35,680 nt of DNA from positions 1 to 35,680 of the forward strand of contig JBAYQE010000018.1 of NCBI GenBank assembly GCA_041677345.1, read 5' to 3'. The notes beneath the pieces are model-generated. The model searched no databases. It was not told the DNA's origin and saw only the letters and a list, made by a program, of their open reading frames with translations. Position numbers and translations under genes: made by a program. Of the stretch, positions 24,817-32,138 are shown in pieces. Source of the DNA: JALOAT01 sp041677345 (GTDB lineage: Bacteria > Pseudomonadota > Gammaproteobacteria > Thiohalomonadales > Thiohalomonadaceae). How positions within the stretch are numbered: the stretch's first letter is position 1; every line of letters starts with the position of its first letter.

Positions 24817-27800
24817 ACGTGCGCATCTGTTTCCTCGCCCTGTTCGTGCCGGTGCTCGCAGGTTGCTCCACGCTTGGTGGTCGCGAGACGTTGGCGCAGC
24901 TGCGCCATATGAAGATTGAGATTAAGGAAACACAGATCGAGGGTGGTATCGAAAAGGCCATCGCCAGCTACCGGCGCTTTCTGGAAGCGACGCCTGAGTC
25001 GGCCATGACACCGGAGGCCATTCGCCGCCTGGCCGACCTCAAGATTGAAAAGGAATACGGCCTGATGCACGGCCGCGCTGTGACGAACTCGCCGCAGGCA
25101 ACAGCCACGGAAGGCCTTGTGCCGCCCACCTCCATGCCCGTGGCACCGACCGACGTGCCGATGGTGCGGGCCGACGCCGGGCGTGAGTCGCAACAGGCAT
25201 TTGAGGAACGCGCCACCGCGGCGCCTCCGGTGGTGTCCCGGGTCGTGCCTGCGGAGCTGCCCCACCCGGAGGCCATCGACGCGCAGCAGGCCGACGCCCT
25301 CGAGGCCATCGCCTTGTATCAGAAACTGCTCGCCAAATACCCGTTGTACGAGCGCAACGACCAAGTGCTCTATCAGATGGCCCGTGCCTACGAGGAGCTG
25401 GGTGAGGTGGAAACGGCCATGCAGGTGATGAACCGGTTGGTGGCCGAATATCCACGGTCGCGCTACGTGGATGAGGTGCAGTTCCGTCGCGGCGAATATT
25501 TCTTCACCCGCAAGCGCTTCCTGGACGCGGAAGAGGCCTATCAGGTGGTGGTCGATATGGGGCCGGGCTCGTCATTCTTTGAGCTGGCGCTCTACAAGCT
25601 GGGTTGGTCCTTCTACAAGCAGGAACTCTATGAGGACGGTCTGCATCGCTTCGTGGCCCTGCTGGACCACAAGGTGGATACGGGTACGGATTTCCAGAAC
25701 ATCACCGACGACATCGAAAAAAAGCGCATCGACGACACCTTCCGGGTGGTCAGCTTCGCTTTTTCCTATCTGGGCGGAGCAGACGCCGTCAGCGAGTATT
25801 TCACTCACTACGGTGCCCGCGCTTATGAGCAAAACGTCTACAGCAACCTGGGCGAGCATTACCTGGAGAAGCGCCGTTACAACGACGCGGCGCTCGCCTA
25901 CGGTACCTTCGTGCGCCTGCATCCGTTCCACCAGGCCTCGCCGCGCTTCGACATGCGCATCATCGAGATTTACAAGCAAGGCGGATTCCCCAAGCTGGTG
26001 GTGGACGCCAATAAGGCGTTCGCACGCAAGTACGGCCTGAAATCCGAGTATTGGCAGCACTTCGAGGTGGCGGCCTATCCTGAAGTGCTGGGTTATCTCA
26101 AGCAGAACCTGAAAGAACTGGCCAACCATTATCACGCGCTCTATCAGGACAAGCAGAAGGCGCGTGAGCGCGAAGATAACTTCCGCGAAGCCCTGGTCTG
26201 GTATCGCGAATACCTGGCTTCTTTCCCGACCGACAGCGATTCGCCACCCATCCACTATCAGATGGCCGACCTGTTGCTGGAGCACAAGGACTACGCGATC
26301 GCCGCGGTGGAATACGAGCGCATCGCCTACGGCTACCCGGCCCACGACAAGGGCGCGGCCGCAGGTTATGCGGCCGTGTACGCCTATCGTGAATACCTGA
26401 ATACCGCCCAGGCGGAGCGTAACGCCGCACGCCAGGAAGTGGTGCGCTCGTCACTGCGCTTCGCCGAAGCCTTCCCCTCCCACGACAAGGCGGCGGTGGT
26501 AGTGACCGGTGCGGCCGAAGACCTGTACGAGATGAAGGATTACGCCTTGGCCGCCAGCACGGGGCGGCGTGTCATCGACGGCTATCCCGGGACGGAACCG
26601 GCAATCATGCGCTCGGCCTGGCTGGTGGTGGCCCACGCGTCGTTCGACCTGGCGCAGTTCGCCGACGCGGAACAGGCCTACGCCAGTGTATTGCAACGCA
26701 CACCGGCGAAGGACGAGGCGCGCGCAGACGTGCTCGAGAACCTGGCCGCGGCCATCTACAAGCAAGGTGAACAGGCCGCGCAGGCAGGTGACCATGGGAC
26801 AGCCGCCACACATTACCTGCGCATCGCCGAGCATGCACCCGATTCGAAGATCCGTCCCACGGCCGAGTTCGATGCCGCCACTGCATTGATCCAACTGCAG
26901 GCATGGGCTCGGGCAGCGGAAGTACTGCAGGCGTTTCGCCGCAGCTACGAGGGTCATGAACTGCAGCCTGAGGTCACCAAGAAGGTCGCCTATGTGTACA
27001 AGGAGGCCGGCAAGCTCGGTCTTGCCGCAGCCGAATACGAACGCATCGAGTCCGAAGCAGAGGACGAAGAGGTGCGCCGCGGCGCCTTGCTCATCGCAGC
27101 GGACCTGTACCAGCAGGTCGGCGACTCTGCGGGCGCCATCAAGGTCTATGGCCGTTACCTGCAACAATTCCCCCAGCCGCTGGAACCGGCGGTGGAGGCC
27201 CGGCACCGGCTGGCCGTGGTGTACCAGGGCATGGGTGATGTGCACGCCTGGCATCGGGAATTACGCCTCATCGTCCAGGCCGATGCTCGCGCCGGCGGCG
27301 CGCGCACCGATCGCACCCGCTATCTCGCTGCCACGTCGGCCCTGGTGCTCACCGAATCCCTCTACGCGGACCTGACTGCCATTGAATTGGTGAAGCCGTT
27401 CCAGAAGAACCTGAAACGCAAGCAGGCCGCCATGAAAAAGGCGTTGGACGGTTTCGCCCGACTCACGGAATACGAAGTGGCCGAGAGCACGGCGGCGGCC
27501 ACCTACTACATGGCTGAGATCTATCTCCATTTCAGCAAGGCGCTCATGGCGTCCGAGCGTCCGGACGATCTCAGCGCGCTGGAGCTGGAACAATACGAAC
27601 TGGCCATCGAGGAACAGGCCTACCCGTTCGAGGAAAAGGCCATCGAGGTGCACAAGAAAAACCTCGAACTCATGGCTGGCGGGATCTACAACCGCTGGAT
27701 CGACAGCAGCCTCTCCAAGCTGGCCATGCTGGTCCCGGCACGCTATGCGCGGGCGGAAGAGAGCAGTGGTTACCTGGATGACCCTGATGTCTATCGCTAC

Positions 27801-27932
27801 GAGATCGTGCGCCACCGGGTGGAGCCGGCTCGCGATACACAGGACGCAGGCGCGCCCATCGCCGATGCCGCGCCGCAGGACGAAGTCGCGGGTGCATTTC
27901 GGGGTGTCACCATGGCGGAAGATCGGACATGA
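24813..27932 (+). CDS. Very large TPR lipoprotein (GltD-like by size and context)
   Basis: The 1039-residue protein starts with a lipoprotein signal (LAGC, lipidated Cys18) and then consists almost entirely of TPR-like repeats. Clear units are QVLYQMARAYEELGEVETAMQVM, FFELALYKLGWSFYKQELYEDGL, IHYQMADLLLEHKDYAIAAVEY and LIAADLYQQVGDSAGAIKVYG. A low-complexity Pro/Ala/Thr linker lies at about 90-150. The C-terminal 80 residues are not repeat-like. With Ala at +2 absent and Ser at +2, export to the outer membrane is likely. A giant TPR protein (GltD/AgnA) holds the same place in the Myxococcus machine, so a scaffold spanning the periplasm is a reasonable inference. Confidence 0.82.
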   Translation: MNVRICFLALFVPVLAGCSTLGGRETLAQLRHMKIEIKETQIEGGIEKAIASYRRFLEATPESAMTPEAIRRLADLKIEKEYGLMHGRAVTNSPQATATEGLVPPTSMPVAPTDVPMVRADAGRESQQAFEERATAAPPVVSRVVPAELPHPEAIDAQQADALEAIALYQKLLAKYPLYERNDQVLYQMARAYEELGEVETAMQVMNRLVAEYPRSRYVDEVQFRRGEYFFTRKRFLDAEEAYQVVVDMGPGSSFFELALYKLGWSFYKQELYEDGLHRFVALLDHKVDTGTDFQNITDDIEKKRIDDTFRVVSFAFSYLGGADAVSEYFTHYGARAYEQNVYSNLGEHYLEKRRYNDAALAYGTFVRLHPFHQASPRFDMRIIEIYKQGGFPKLVVDANKAFARKYGLKSEYWQHFEVAAYPEVLGYLKQNLKELANHYHALYQDKQKAREREDNFREALVWYREYLASFPTDSDSPPIHYQMADLLLEHKDYAIAAVEYERIAYGYPAHDKGAAAGYAAVYAYREYLNTAQAERNAARQEVVRSSLRFAEAFPSHDKAAVVVTGAAEDLYEMKDYALAASTGRRVIDGYPGTEPAIMRSAWLVVAHASFDLAQFADAEQAYASVLQRTPAKDEARADVLENLAAAIYKQGEQAAQAGDHGTAATHYLRIAEHAPDSKIRPTAEFDAATALIQLQAWARAAEVLQAFRRSYEGHELQPEVTKKVAYVYKEAGKLGLAAAEYERIESEAEDEEVRRGALLIAADLYQQVGDSAGAIKVYGRYLQQFPQPLEPAVEARHRLAVVYQGMGDVHAWHRELRLIVQADARAGGARTDRTRYLAATSALVLTESLYADLTAIELVKPFQKNLKRKQAAMKKALDGFARLTEYEVAESTAAATYYMAEIYLHFSKALMASERPDDLSALELEQYELAIEEQAYPFEEKAIEVHKKNLELMAGGIYNRWIDSSLSKLAMLVPARYARAEESSGYLDDPDVYRYEIVRHRVEPARDTQDAGAPIADAAPQDEVAGAFRGVTMAEDRT

Positions 27933-28612
27933 GTCCCACACCGGCACAATGGAGTGGGACGCCGTGTGCCCGGGTATGGGCGAGATGCCGTCGGGGCACA
28001 GGCGTGATTATGCTCGCACTCCTCACCGCCCTGTCCGCAGGGTGTGCATCGCAACCACCACGCCAAGCGGGCAGCACGGACGCCGTTTCCAGTGAGGCAT
28101 CCGGCTATGCCATACGCGAGGAGGCAAACCTGGACAGCCGCTTGCAGGCGGATTTCGACAGGGCCGTCGAACACTTGCGCGCCGGTGAGCATACGCAGGG
28201 GATCGCGCTGCTCACGGCCATCACGGCACATCCGAAGGGCCAGCACAACACGGCGCCATACATCAATCTCGCCATCGCCTATCAGCGCATCGATCAACTG
28301 GAGCAGGCGGAGAAGGCCTTGCAACAGGCGCTGGAAATCAATCCCGATCATCCTGCGGCAAACAACGAATACGGCATGGTGCTGCGCAGGAGCGGACGCT
28401 TCGACGCGGCACGTGCGACCTACGAGCGGGTCTTGGACAAGTACCCTGACTACCTGCCGGCACGCAAGAACCTGGGCATCCTGTGCGATCTGTTCCTCGG
28501 CGATCTGGACTGTGCCCTCGAGCACTACCGCATCTACAGCGAGGCTGTCCCGGAGGATGCCGTGGTGACCCTGTGGATCGCCGATCTGCAAAACCGAAGG
28601 GGAATGCAATGA
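27929..28612 (+). CDS. Small TPR lipoprotein (GltE-like by context)
   Basis: The 227-residue protein carries a lipoprotein-type signal (LLTALSAGC, Cys39) and TPR units over about 85-215: APYINLAIAYQRIDQLEQAEKALQQALEI (split in two repeats), NNEYGMVLRRSGRFDAARATYERVL and ARKNLGILCDLFLGDLDCALEHY. ATG 27929 overlaps the previous stop (ATGA), which leaves a long basic N-region. GTG 28004 or ATG 28010 would give a shorter, more usual signal. It is likely an outer-membrane-attached assembly factor of the same complex; Myxococcus GltE/AglT is also a TPR lipoprotein. Confidence 0.8.
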   Translation: MSPTPAQWSGTPCARVWARCRRGTGVIMLALLTALSAGCASQPPRQAGSTDAVSSEASGYAIREEANLDSRLQADFDRAVEHLRAGEHTQGIALLTAITAHPKGQHNTAPYINLAIAYQRIDQLEQAEKALQQALEINPDHPAANNEYGMVLRRSGRFDAARATYERVLDKYPDYLPARKNLGILCDLFLGDLDCALEHYRIYSEAVPEDAVVTLWIADLQNRRGMQ

Positions 28613-28896
28613 ACTCACTGTCGCCACGAGTGCTGGTCCCAGTCGCCATGCTTCTCTGGTCCACAGGCGGCGTGAGCGCAGAGACGGTCGCGGAACCCGA
28701 GCCCAAGGTGATCTCCGGCATCTCCATCGTCGGCAACAACGAGACGCCAAAATCCCTGGTCATCGTTCCCTGGAAGGGCTCCGACGTGGGTAATGATGGC
28801 GAACTGGCATCCCGACTCCTGGACGGTGGATTCGTGCCGGTGGACAAAGAAGTCTTCATGCGCGAACTGCGTTACTACGAATTGAGCAACCCCTGA
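28609..28896 (+). CDS. Small periplasmic protein of the motor operon
   Basis: Not recognised. The 95-residue protein has a signal peptide (MLLWSTGGVSA, cleavage near residue 24), leaving about 70 residues. The mature part has GISIVGNNETPKSLVIVPW and ends RELRYYELSNP. No cysteine is present, so it is not a lipoprotein. The ATG overlaps the TPR lipoprotein stop (ATGA), which shows that it is a translated gene despite its size. It directly precedes the channel gene by 25 bases. A linker between the TPR proteins and the motor is possible, but nothing in the sequence proves it. Confidence 0.75.
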   Translation: MNSLSPRVLVPVAMLLWSTGGVSAETVAEPEPKVISGISIVGNNETPKSLVIVPWKGSDVGNDGELASRLLDGGFVPVDKEVFMRELRYYELSNP

Positions 28897-28921
28897 ACAT
28901 CTGAGAAACGAGGCTCCTGAC

Positions 28922-29587
28922 ATGGACATCATCGACGCAATTGTCACTTTCATACGCGACGGCGGTATCTGGATGTATCCCATCCTGATCGTCGGCGCCA
29001 TCGGTTCCGCCATCGTGGTGGAGCGCTTCGTCAAGCTTTTCCTGGTGCGCACCGCGAATCGCAGGATGTGGGACCAGTTGCACCCGGTGCTGGTGGCGGG
29101 AGACTTCGAGCAGGCGCGCCAGCTCACCGAGAATGACAAGTCGACCATCAGCGAGTTGCTCAGCCTCGGCCTCGCACGCCAGGGCACGGTGCGCCGGCGC
29201 GAAGACATCGAGATCGCCATGGAGGAGGGCATGATGGAGATCATCCCCCAGTTGGAGAAACGCACAGGATATATCGCGCTGTTCTCCAACATTGCCACGC
29301 TGCTTGGCCTGCTCGGCACCATTCTCGGCCTGATTGATGCCTTCAACGCCGTGGCCAATGCCAACCCGGCGGAAAAGGCGGACCTGTTGTCGGCGAGTAT
29401 CTCGGTGGCCATGAATACCACAGCCCTCGGCCTGCTGGTGGCCATCCCGCTGCTTGTGGCCCACGCCTACGTAGTGGCACGCACAGGCGAGATCATCGAC
29501 AGCCTGGAGATGGCGTCGGTGAAGACCCTGAACATCATCTCCGGTACCGCCAAGCGGCAATACGAGACCGTGAAGGCGGCAGCCTGA
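28922..29587 (+). CDS. MotA/TolQ/ExbB-type proton channel protein (AglR-like)
   Basis: The 221-residue inner-membrane protein has the three-helix TolQ/ExbB pattern: a first helix at about 15-33 (GGIWMYPILIVGAIGSAIVV), a long cytoplasmic domain, then IALFSNIATLLGLLGTILGLI (about 117-137) and SASISVAMNTTALGLLVAIPLLVAHA (about 158-183). The threonines in the last two helices align with the pore-lining residues of ExbB and TolQ. Five copies form a channel around ExbD-type subunits and drive proton-powered motion. GAGG lies before the ATG. It is a separate set from the Ton or Tol systems, since its neighbours are TPR proteins and an AgmX-type protein and no tolA, tolB or pal is present. Confidence 0.93.
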   Translation: MDIIDAIVTFIRDGGIWMYPILIVGAIGSAIVVERFVKLFLVRTANRRMWDQLHPVLVAGDFEQARQLTENDKSTISELLSLGLARQGTVRRREDIEIAMEEGMMEIIPQLEKRTGYIALFSNIATLLGLLGTILGLIDAFNAVANANPAEKADLLSASISVAMNTTALGLLVAIPLLVAHAYVVARTGEIIDSLEMASVKTLNIISGTAKRQYETVKAAA

Positions 29588-29603
29588 ACGGCAGGGAGCG
29601 GGC

Positions 29604-30092
29604 ATGGCCAGGGCACATCACTACAAGCGCAGCAAGGAAACACCTCAGCTGGATATCACCACCTTCCTCAACCTGATGGTGGTGCTGATTCCGTTCCTGC
29701 TCGTCACCGCGGTGTTTTCGCGTATCACGATACAGGAACTGGATGTTCCCGAGACCGCCGGCGGCTCGGCCCCCGATCAACCGAAGGTCATCGTCGAGAT
29801 CGTGGTGCGGGAGAAGGGTCTTGAAATCATCGAGGGAAACAAGGTGGTGAAATCGCTGGCCAAGCGGCAGGACGGATATGACTTTGGGGCGCTGTCGCAG
29901 TTTCTCGCCGTGCTGAAGGACAAGTATCCGACGAAGGAGGATGCCACTGTGCTCATCGAGCCGGACATCGCCTACGAGGATGTGATTCACGTGATGGATG
30001 CGGTGAAAGTGGCAGAAGTCAAGGCGGAGGCGGGCGACGAAGTACAGAAACGTCCCTTGTTTCCGGAACTGTCCATAGGGGATGCGCCATGA
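29604..30092 (+). CDS. ExbD/TolR-type protein 1, with Asn in place of the key Asp
   Basis: The 162-residue protein has one membrane helix (about 19-39) and a periplasmic ExbD/TolR domain (about 60-145). In ExbD and TolR the helix starts with a motif like TPFIDVML, whose Asp carries the proton. Here the matching motif is ITTFLNLMVVLIPF, with Asn23 at that position. The periplasmic part is otherwise complete (VIVEIVVREKGLEII, VLIEPDIAYEDVIHVMDAV). It may form a pair with the second ExbD protein, giving one active and one inactive protonation site. GGGAG precedes the ATG; its stop overlaps the next start. Confidence 0.9.
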   Translation: MARAHHYKRSKETPQLDITTFLNLMVVLIPFLLVTAVFSRITIQELDVPETAGGSAPDQPKVIVEIVVREKGLEIIEGNKVVKSLAKRQDGYDFGALSQFLAVLKDKYPTKEDATVLIEPDIAYEDVIHVMDAVKVAEVKAEAGDEVQKRPLFPELSIGDAP

Positions 30093-30586
30093 AGAACACC
30101 AGACGCTTGAAGCGCATGGCGCGTGCAAAGAAGCATCGCGCCGGCACCCTGAATCTCACCTCGCTCATGGACGTATTCACCATCCTTGTGTTCTTCCTGC
30201 TGGTCAACCAGTCGGCAACCGAGGTGATCGACGCGCCCGATGAAATCACCTTGCCGGACTCCGTGGTGGAATCCAGGCCACGTCAGACCGTGATCATGAT
30301 GGTCAGTGCCGAGCAGGTACTGGTGCAGGGCACCCCGGTGGTCGCTACCGCCGCCGTGTTGGAGTCGAAGAATGAACTCATCGAGCCGGTGAGGGAACGG
30401 CTTACGGAATTGAAGGAAAGCGCCATCGGTATCAACACCCAGACCATTGCCGAGAGCAAGGAAGTGACGATCCTGGCCGACAAGGAGATCCCGTTCAAGG
30501 TGCTGAAAAAACTCATGGCCACCTGCACCGGATCCGGTTACACGAAGATTTCGCTGGCGGTTAACCAGAAGGCACATCAAGGCTGA
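30089..30586 (+). CDS. ExbD/TolR-type protein 2, with the proton-carrying Asp
   Basis: The 165-residue protein has a basic N-terminus (RRLKRMARAKKHR) and one membrane helix (about 25-43) with the motif NLTSLMDVFTILVFFLL, in which Asp28 aligns with the proton-binding Asp of ExbD, TolR and MotB. The periplasmic ExbD domain follows (about 55-160), ending TGSGYTKISLAVNQK. The start overlaps the stop of ExbD protein 1 (ATGA), so the two are made in step. In Myxococcus two TolR-like proteins (AglQ and AglS) share one TolQ-like partner; the same arrangement is seen here. Confidence 0.92.
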   Translation: MKNTRRLKRMARAKKHRAGTLNLTSLMDVFTILVFFLLVNQSATEVIDAPDEITLPDSVVESRPRQTVIMMVSAEQVLVQGTPVVATAAVLESKNELIEPVRERLTELKESAIGINTQTIAESKEVTILADKEIPFKVLKKLMATCTGSGYTKISLAVNQKAHQG

Positions 30587-30588
30587 CC

Positions 30589-31944
30589 ATGCAGAACGCA
30601 GCCGTTTCCGAAGAACAGCAGCTGATCCTCGACGAGGTCGCTCGCACGCGCGAGAAGGTCGGCATGCTGGAGATGCAGCGGCGCGAGGTCGACACCGCGC
30701 GGGAGCGTCTGCTCGCCGACGGCCAGCACTATGCCGCGCTGAATGACATCTGCAACGCCCTCGATCGATTGCACGAGCTGGGCGCCGCCGACCTGTTCTG
30801 GGGTGAGCTGGGCGCCGCGAACGATCCGGCCGAACACCTCGCGAACATTCGGCAGGGGATCCACGGTTTCCAGCAGGAGTTGGCAGGGCTCGAACAGGGC
30901 CGAGCGCGCATCGAAGACGAGATCCTGCGCGAACACGACAACCTGGAGGCGCTTTACGACGAGCTCGCACGTGTCCAGGAACAGGAAGAGCGGGCCCGGT
31001 TCGAATTCGCCATCGAACGTGAATATGTGGAGCCGCCATACCGGCCGATGGTCATGCCATGGACGCGCAATGGCGAGGACGAATGGCGGTTTCGCAAGTC
31101 GCTGTTGGCAACCCTGTGCCTGTGCGTGGTGGTGAGCTTGTTCGTATCGATCTGGACCGTAACACCGCCACCGCAGGACAAGGTGGTGGAGATCCCCGAG
31201 CGCTTGGCGCGACTGGTGAAAAAGGACCCACCCAAGCCGGTGGAACCGCGTGAGCAGCGTAAGCCGGAGCAGACCGACGACACACAGCCCCGCAAGGAGA
31301 CACCGACCGTGGCCGAGACGCAGGTGGCGCGCAAGAAGGCAGAGAGTGCCGGCCTGTTGGCGTTCAAGAACAGTTTCTCGGATCTCATGGAGATTGCCGG
31401 CACGCCAAAGCTCGGCGGCGAGGCGCGCATCACCGACCGGGGCCGCAAGGCGAGCGGTGCGAGCGCAGAACGCTCGCTCATCGTTGCACAGGCCCAGGGC
31501 GGCAGCGGTGGCATCAACACGGCGAGCCTGAGTCGAGGCATGGGAAATACCGGACGACTGGGCGGCGGCGTCGGTTTTTCGCGCGTGGAGAGCTCCATCG
31601 GCACCGCTGCCGGCGATTCGGAGCGTCCTCTCAGCAATGGGCCGGGCCCGTCCCGTACCGACGAAGAGATCCAGATCGTATTCGACCGCTACAAGGCGGC
31701 GCTGTATCGCATCTACAACCGGGAATTGCGCAGCGATCCGACCCTGCGCGGCAAGATGGTGCTGCGGATCACCATTGAGCCCGACGGCACCGTGTCCCTG
31801 TGCAAGGTGGAATCCACGGACCTGGGCTCCAAAACGCTGGTGGATGAGGTGCTCGCCAGAGTGAGTCGCTTCAACTTCGGACCAAAGGATCACGTACCCA
31901 AGGTGACAATCCTGTATCCCATCGACTTCCTGCCGGCAACGTAG
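30589..31944 (+). CDS. TonB-like protein with AgmX/PglI-type C-terminus (GltG/GltJ-like)
   Basis: The 451-residue protein starts two bases after the ExbD stop. Residues 1-145 are a cytoplasmic coiled-coil domain. One membrane helix follows (171-191), then a Pro/Lys/Glu-rich spacer (192-250: KKDPPKPVEPREQRKPEQ) like that of TonB, a Gly/Ser-rich linker (270-350), and a C-terminal domain (358-447) with IQIVFDRYKAALYRIYNREL, GKMVLRITIEPDGTVSLCKV and ILYPIDFLP. This C-terminus is of the AgmX/PglI type found in the Myxococcus gliding proteins GltG and GltJ. It probably links the motor to outer-membrane or surface parts. Unlike TonB and TolA, it has a large cytoplasmic part. Confidence 0.88.
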   Translation: MQNAAVSEEQQLILDEVARTREKVGMLEMQRREVDTARERLLADGQHYAALNDICNALDRLHELGAADLFWGELGAANDPAEHLANIRQGIHGFQQELAGLEQGRARIEDEILREHDNLEALYDELARVQEQEERARFEFAIEREYVEPPYRPMVMPWTRNGEDEWRFRKSLLATLCLCVVVSLFVSIWTVTPPPQDKVVEIPERLARLVKKDPPKPVEPREQRKPEQTDDTQPRKETPTVAETQVARKKAESAGLLAFKNSFSDLMEIAGTPKLGGEARITDRGRKASGASAERSLIVAQAQGGSGGINTASLSRGMGNTGRLGGGVGFSRVESSIGTAAGDSERPLSNGPGPSRTDEEIQIVFDRYKAALYRIYNRELRSDPTLRGKMVLRITIEPDGTVSLCKVESTDLGSKTLVDEVLARVSRFNFGPKDHVPKVTILYPIDFLPAT

Positions 31945-31955
31945 GCGGAATCCGG

Positions 31956-31984
31956 CACCGGGGCCATCTGTTGCCGCCCCGGTG
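31956..31984 (+). terminator. Hairpin after the motor operon
   Basis: CACCGGGG and CCCCGGTG form a perfect 8-bp stem with a 13-base loop, 12 bases after the AgmX-type gene. No T run follows, so termination may be partial and read-through into the large downstream gene is possible. The remaining sequence to 32138 is AT-richer and may hold a promoter (TTGTCA near 32075, TAGAAT near 32093, with short spacing). Confidence 0.5.
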
Positions 31985-32138
31985 GCCGAGGATGCAGCGG
32001 ACATCCATGAACAGCGATATCCAAGGAACACTTTGTTTTATGTTTCAGCCGCTTTTGGGTTTTGCTTCACGTTTGTCATGAGCAGGAATTCCTAGAATCA
32101 GTCTCCCTAACGCCGTTTAGAAATCCGTTCCTGATTCA

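Noticed and set aside
28922..31944. Reading this as a TonB-ExbB-ExbD or Tol-Pal locus serving BtuB
   Set aside because: No tolA, tolB, pal or classical TonB is present, the neighbours are TPR proteins, and the operon is divergent from btuB without a shared riboswitch.
30577..32031. 484-codon minus-strand frame opposite the AgmX-type gene
   Set aside because: The plus-strand gene has a membrane helix, Pro-rich spacer and AgmX-type domain; the minus frame is a composition artefact.
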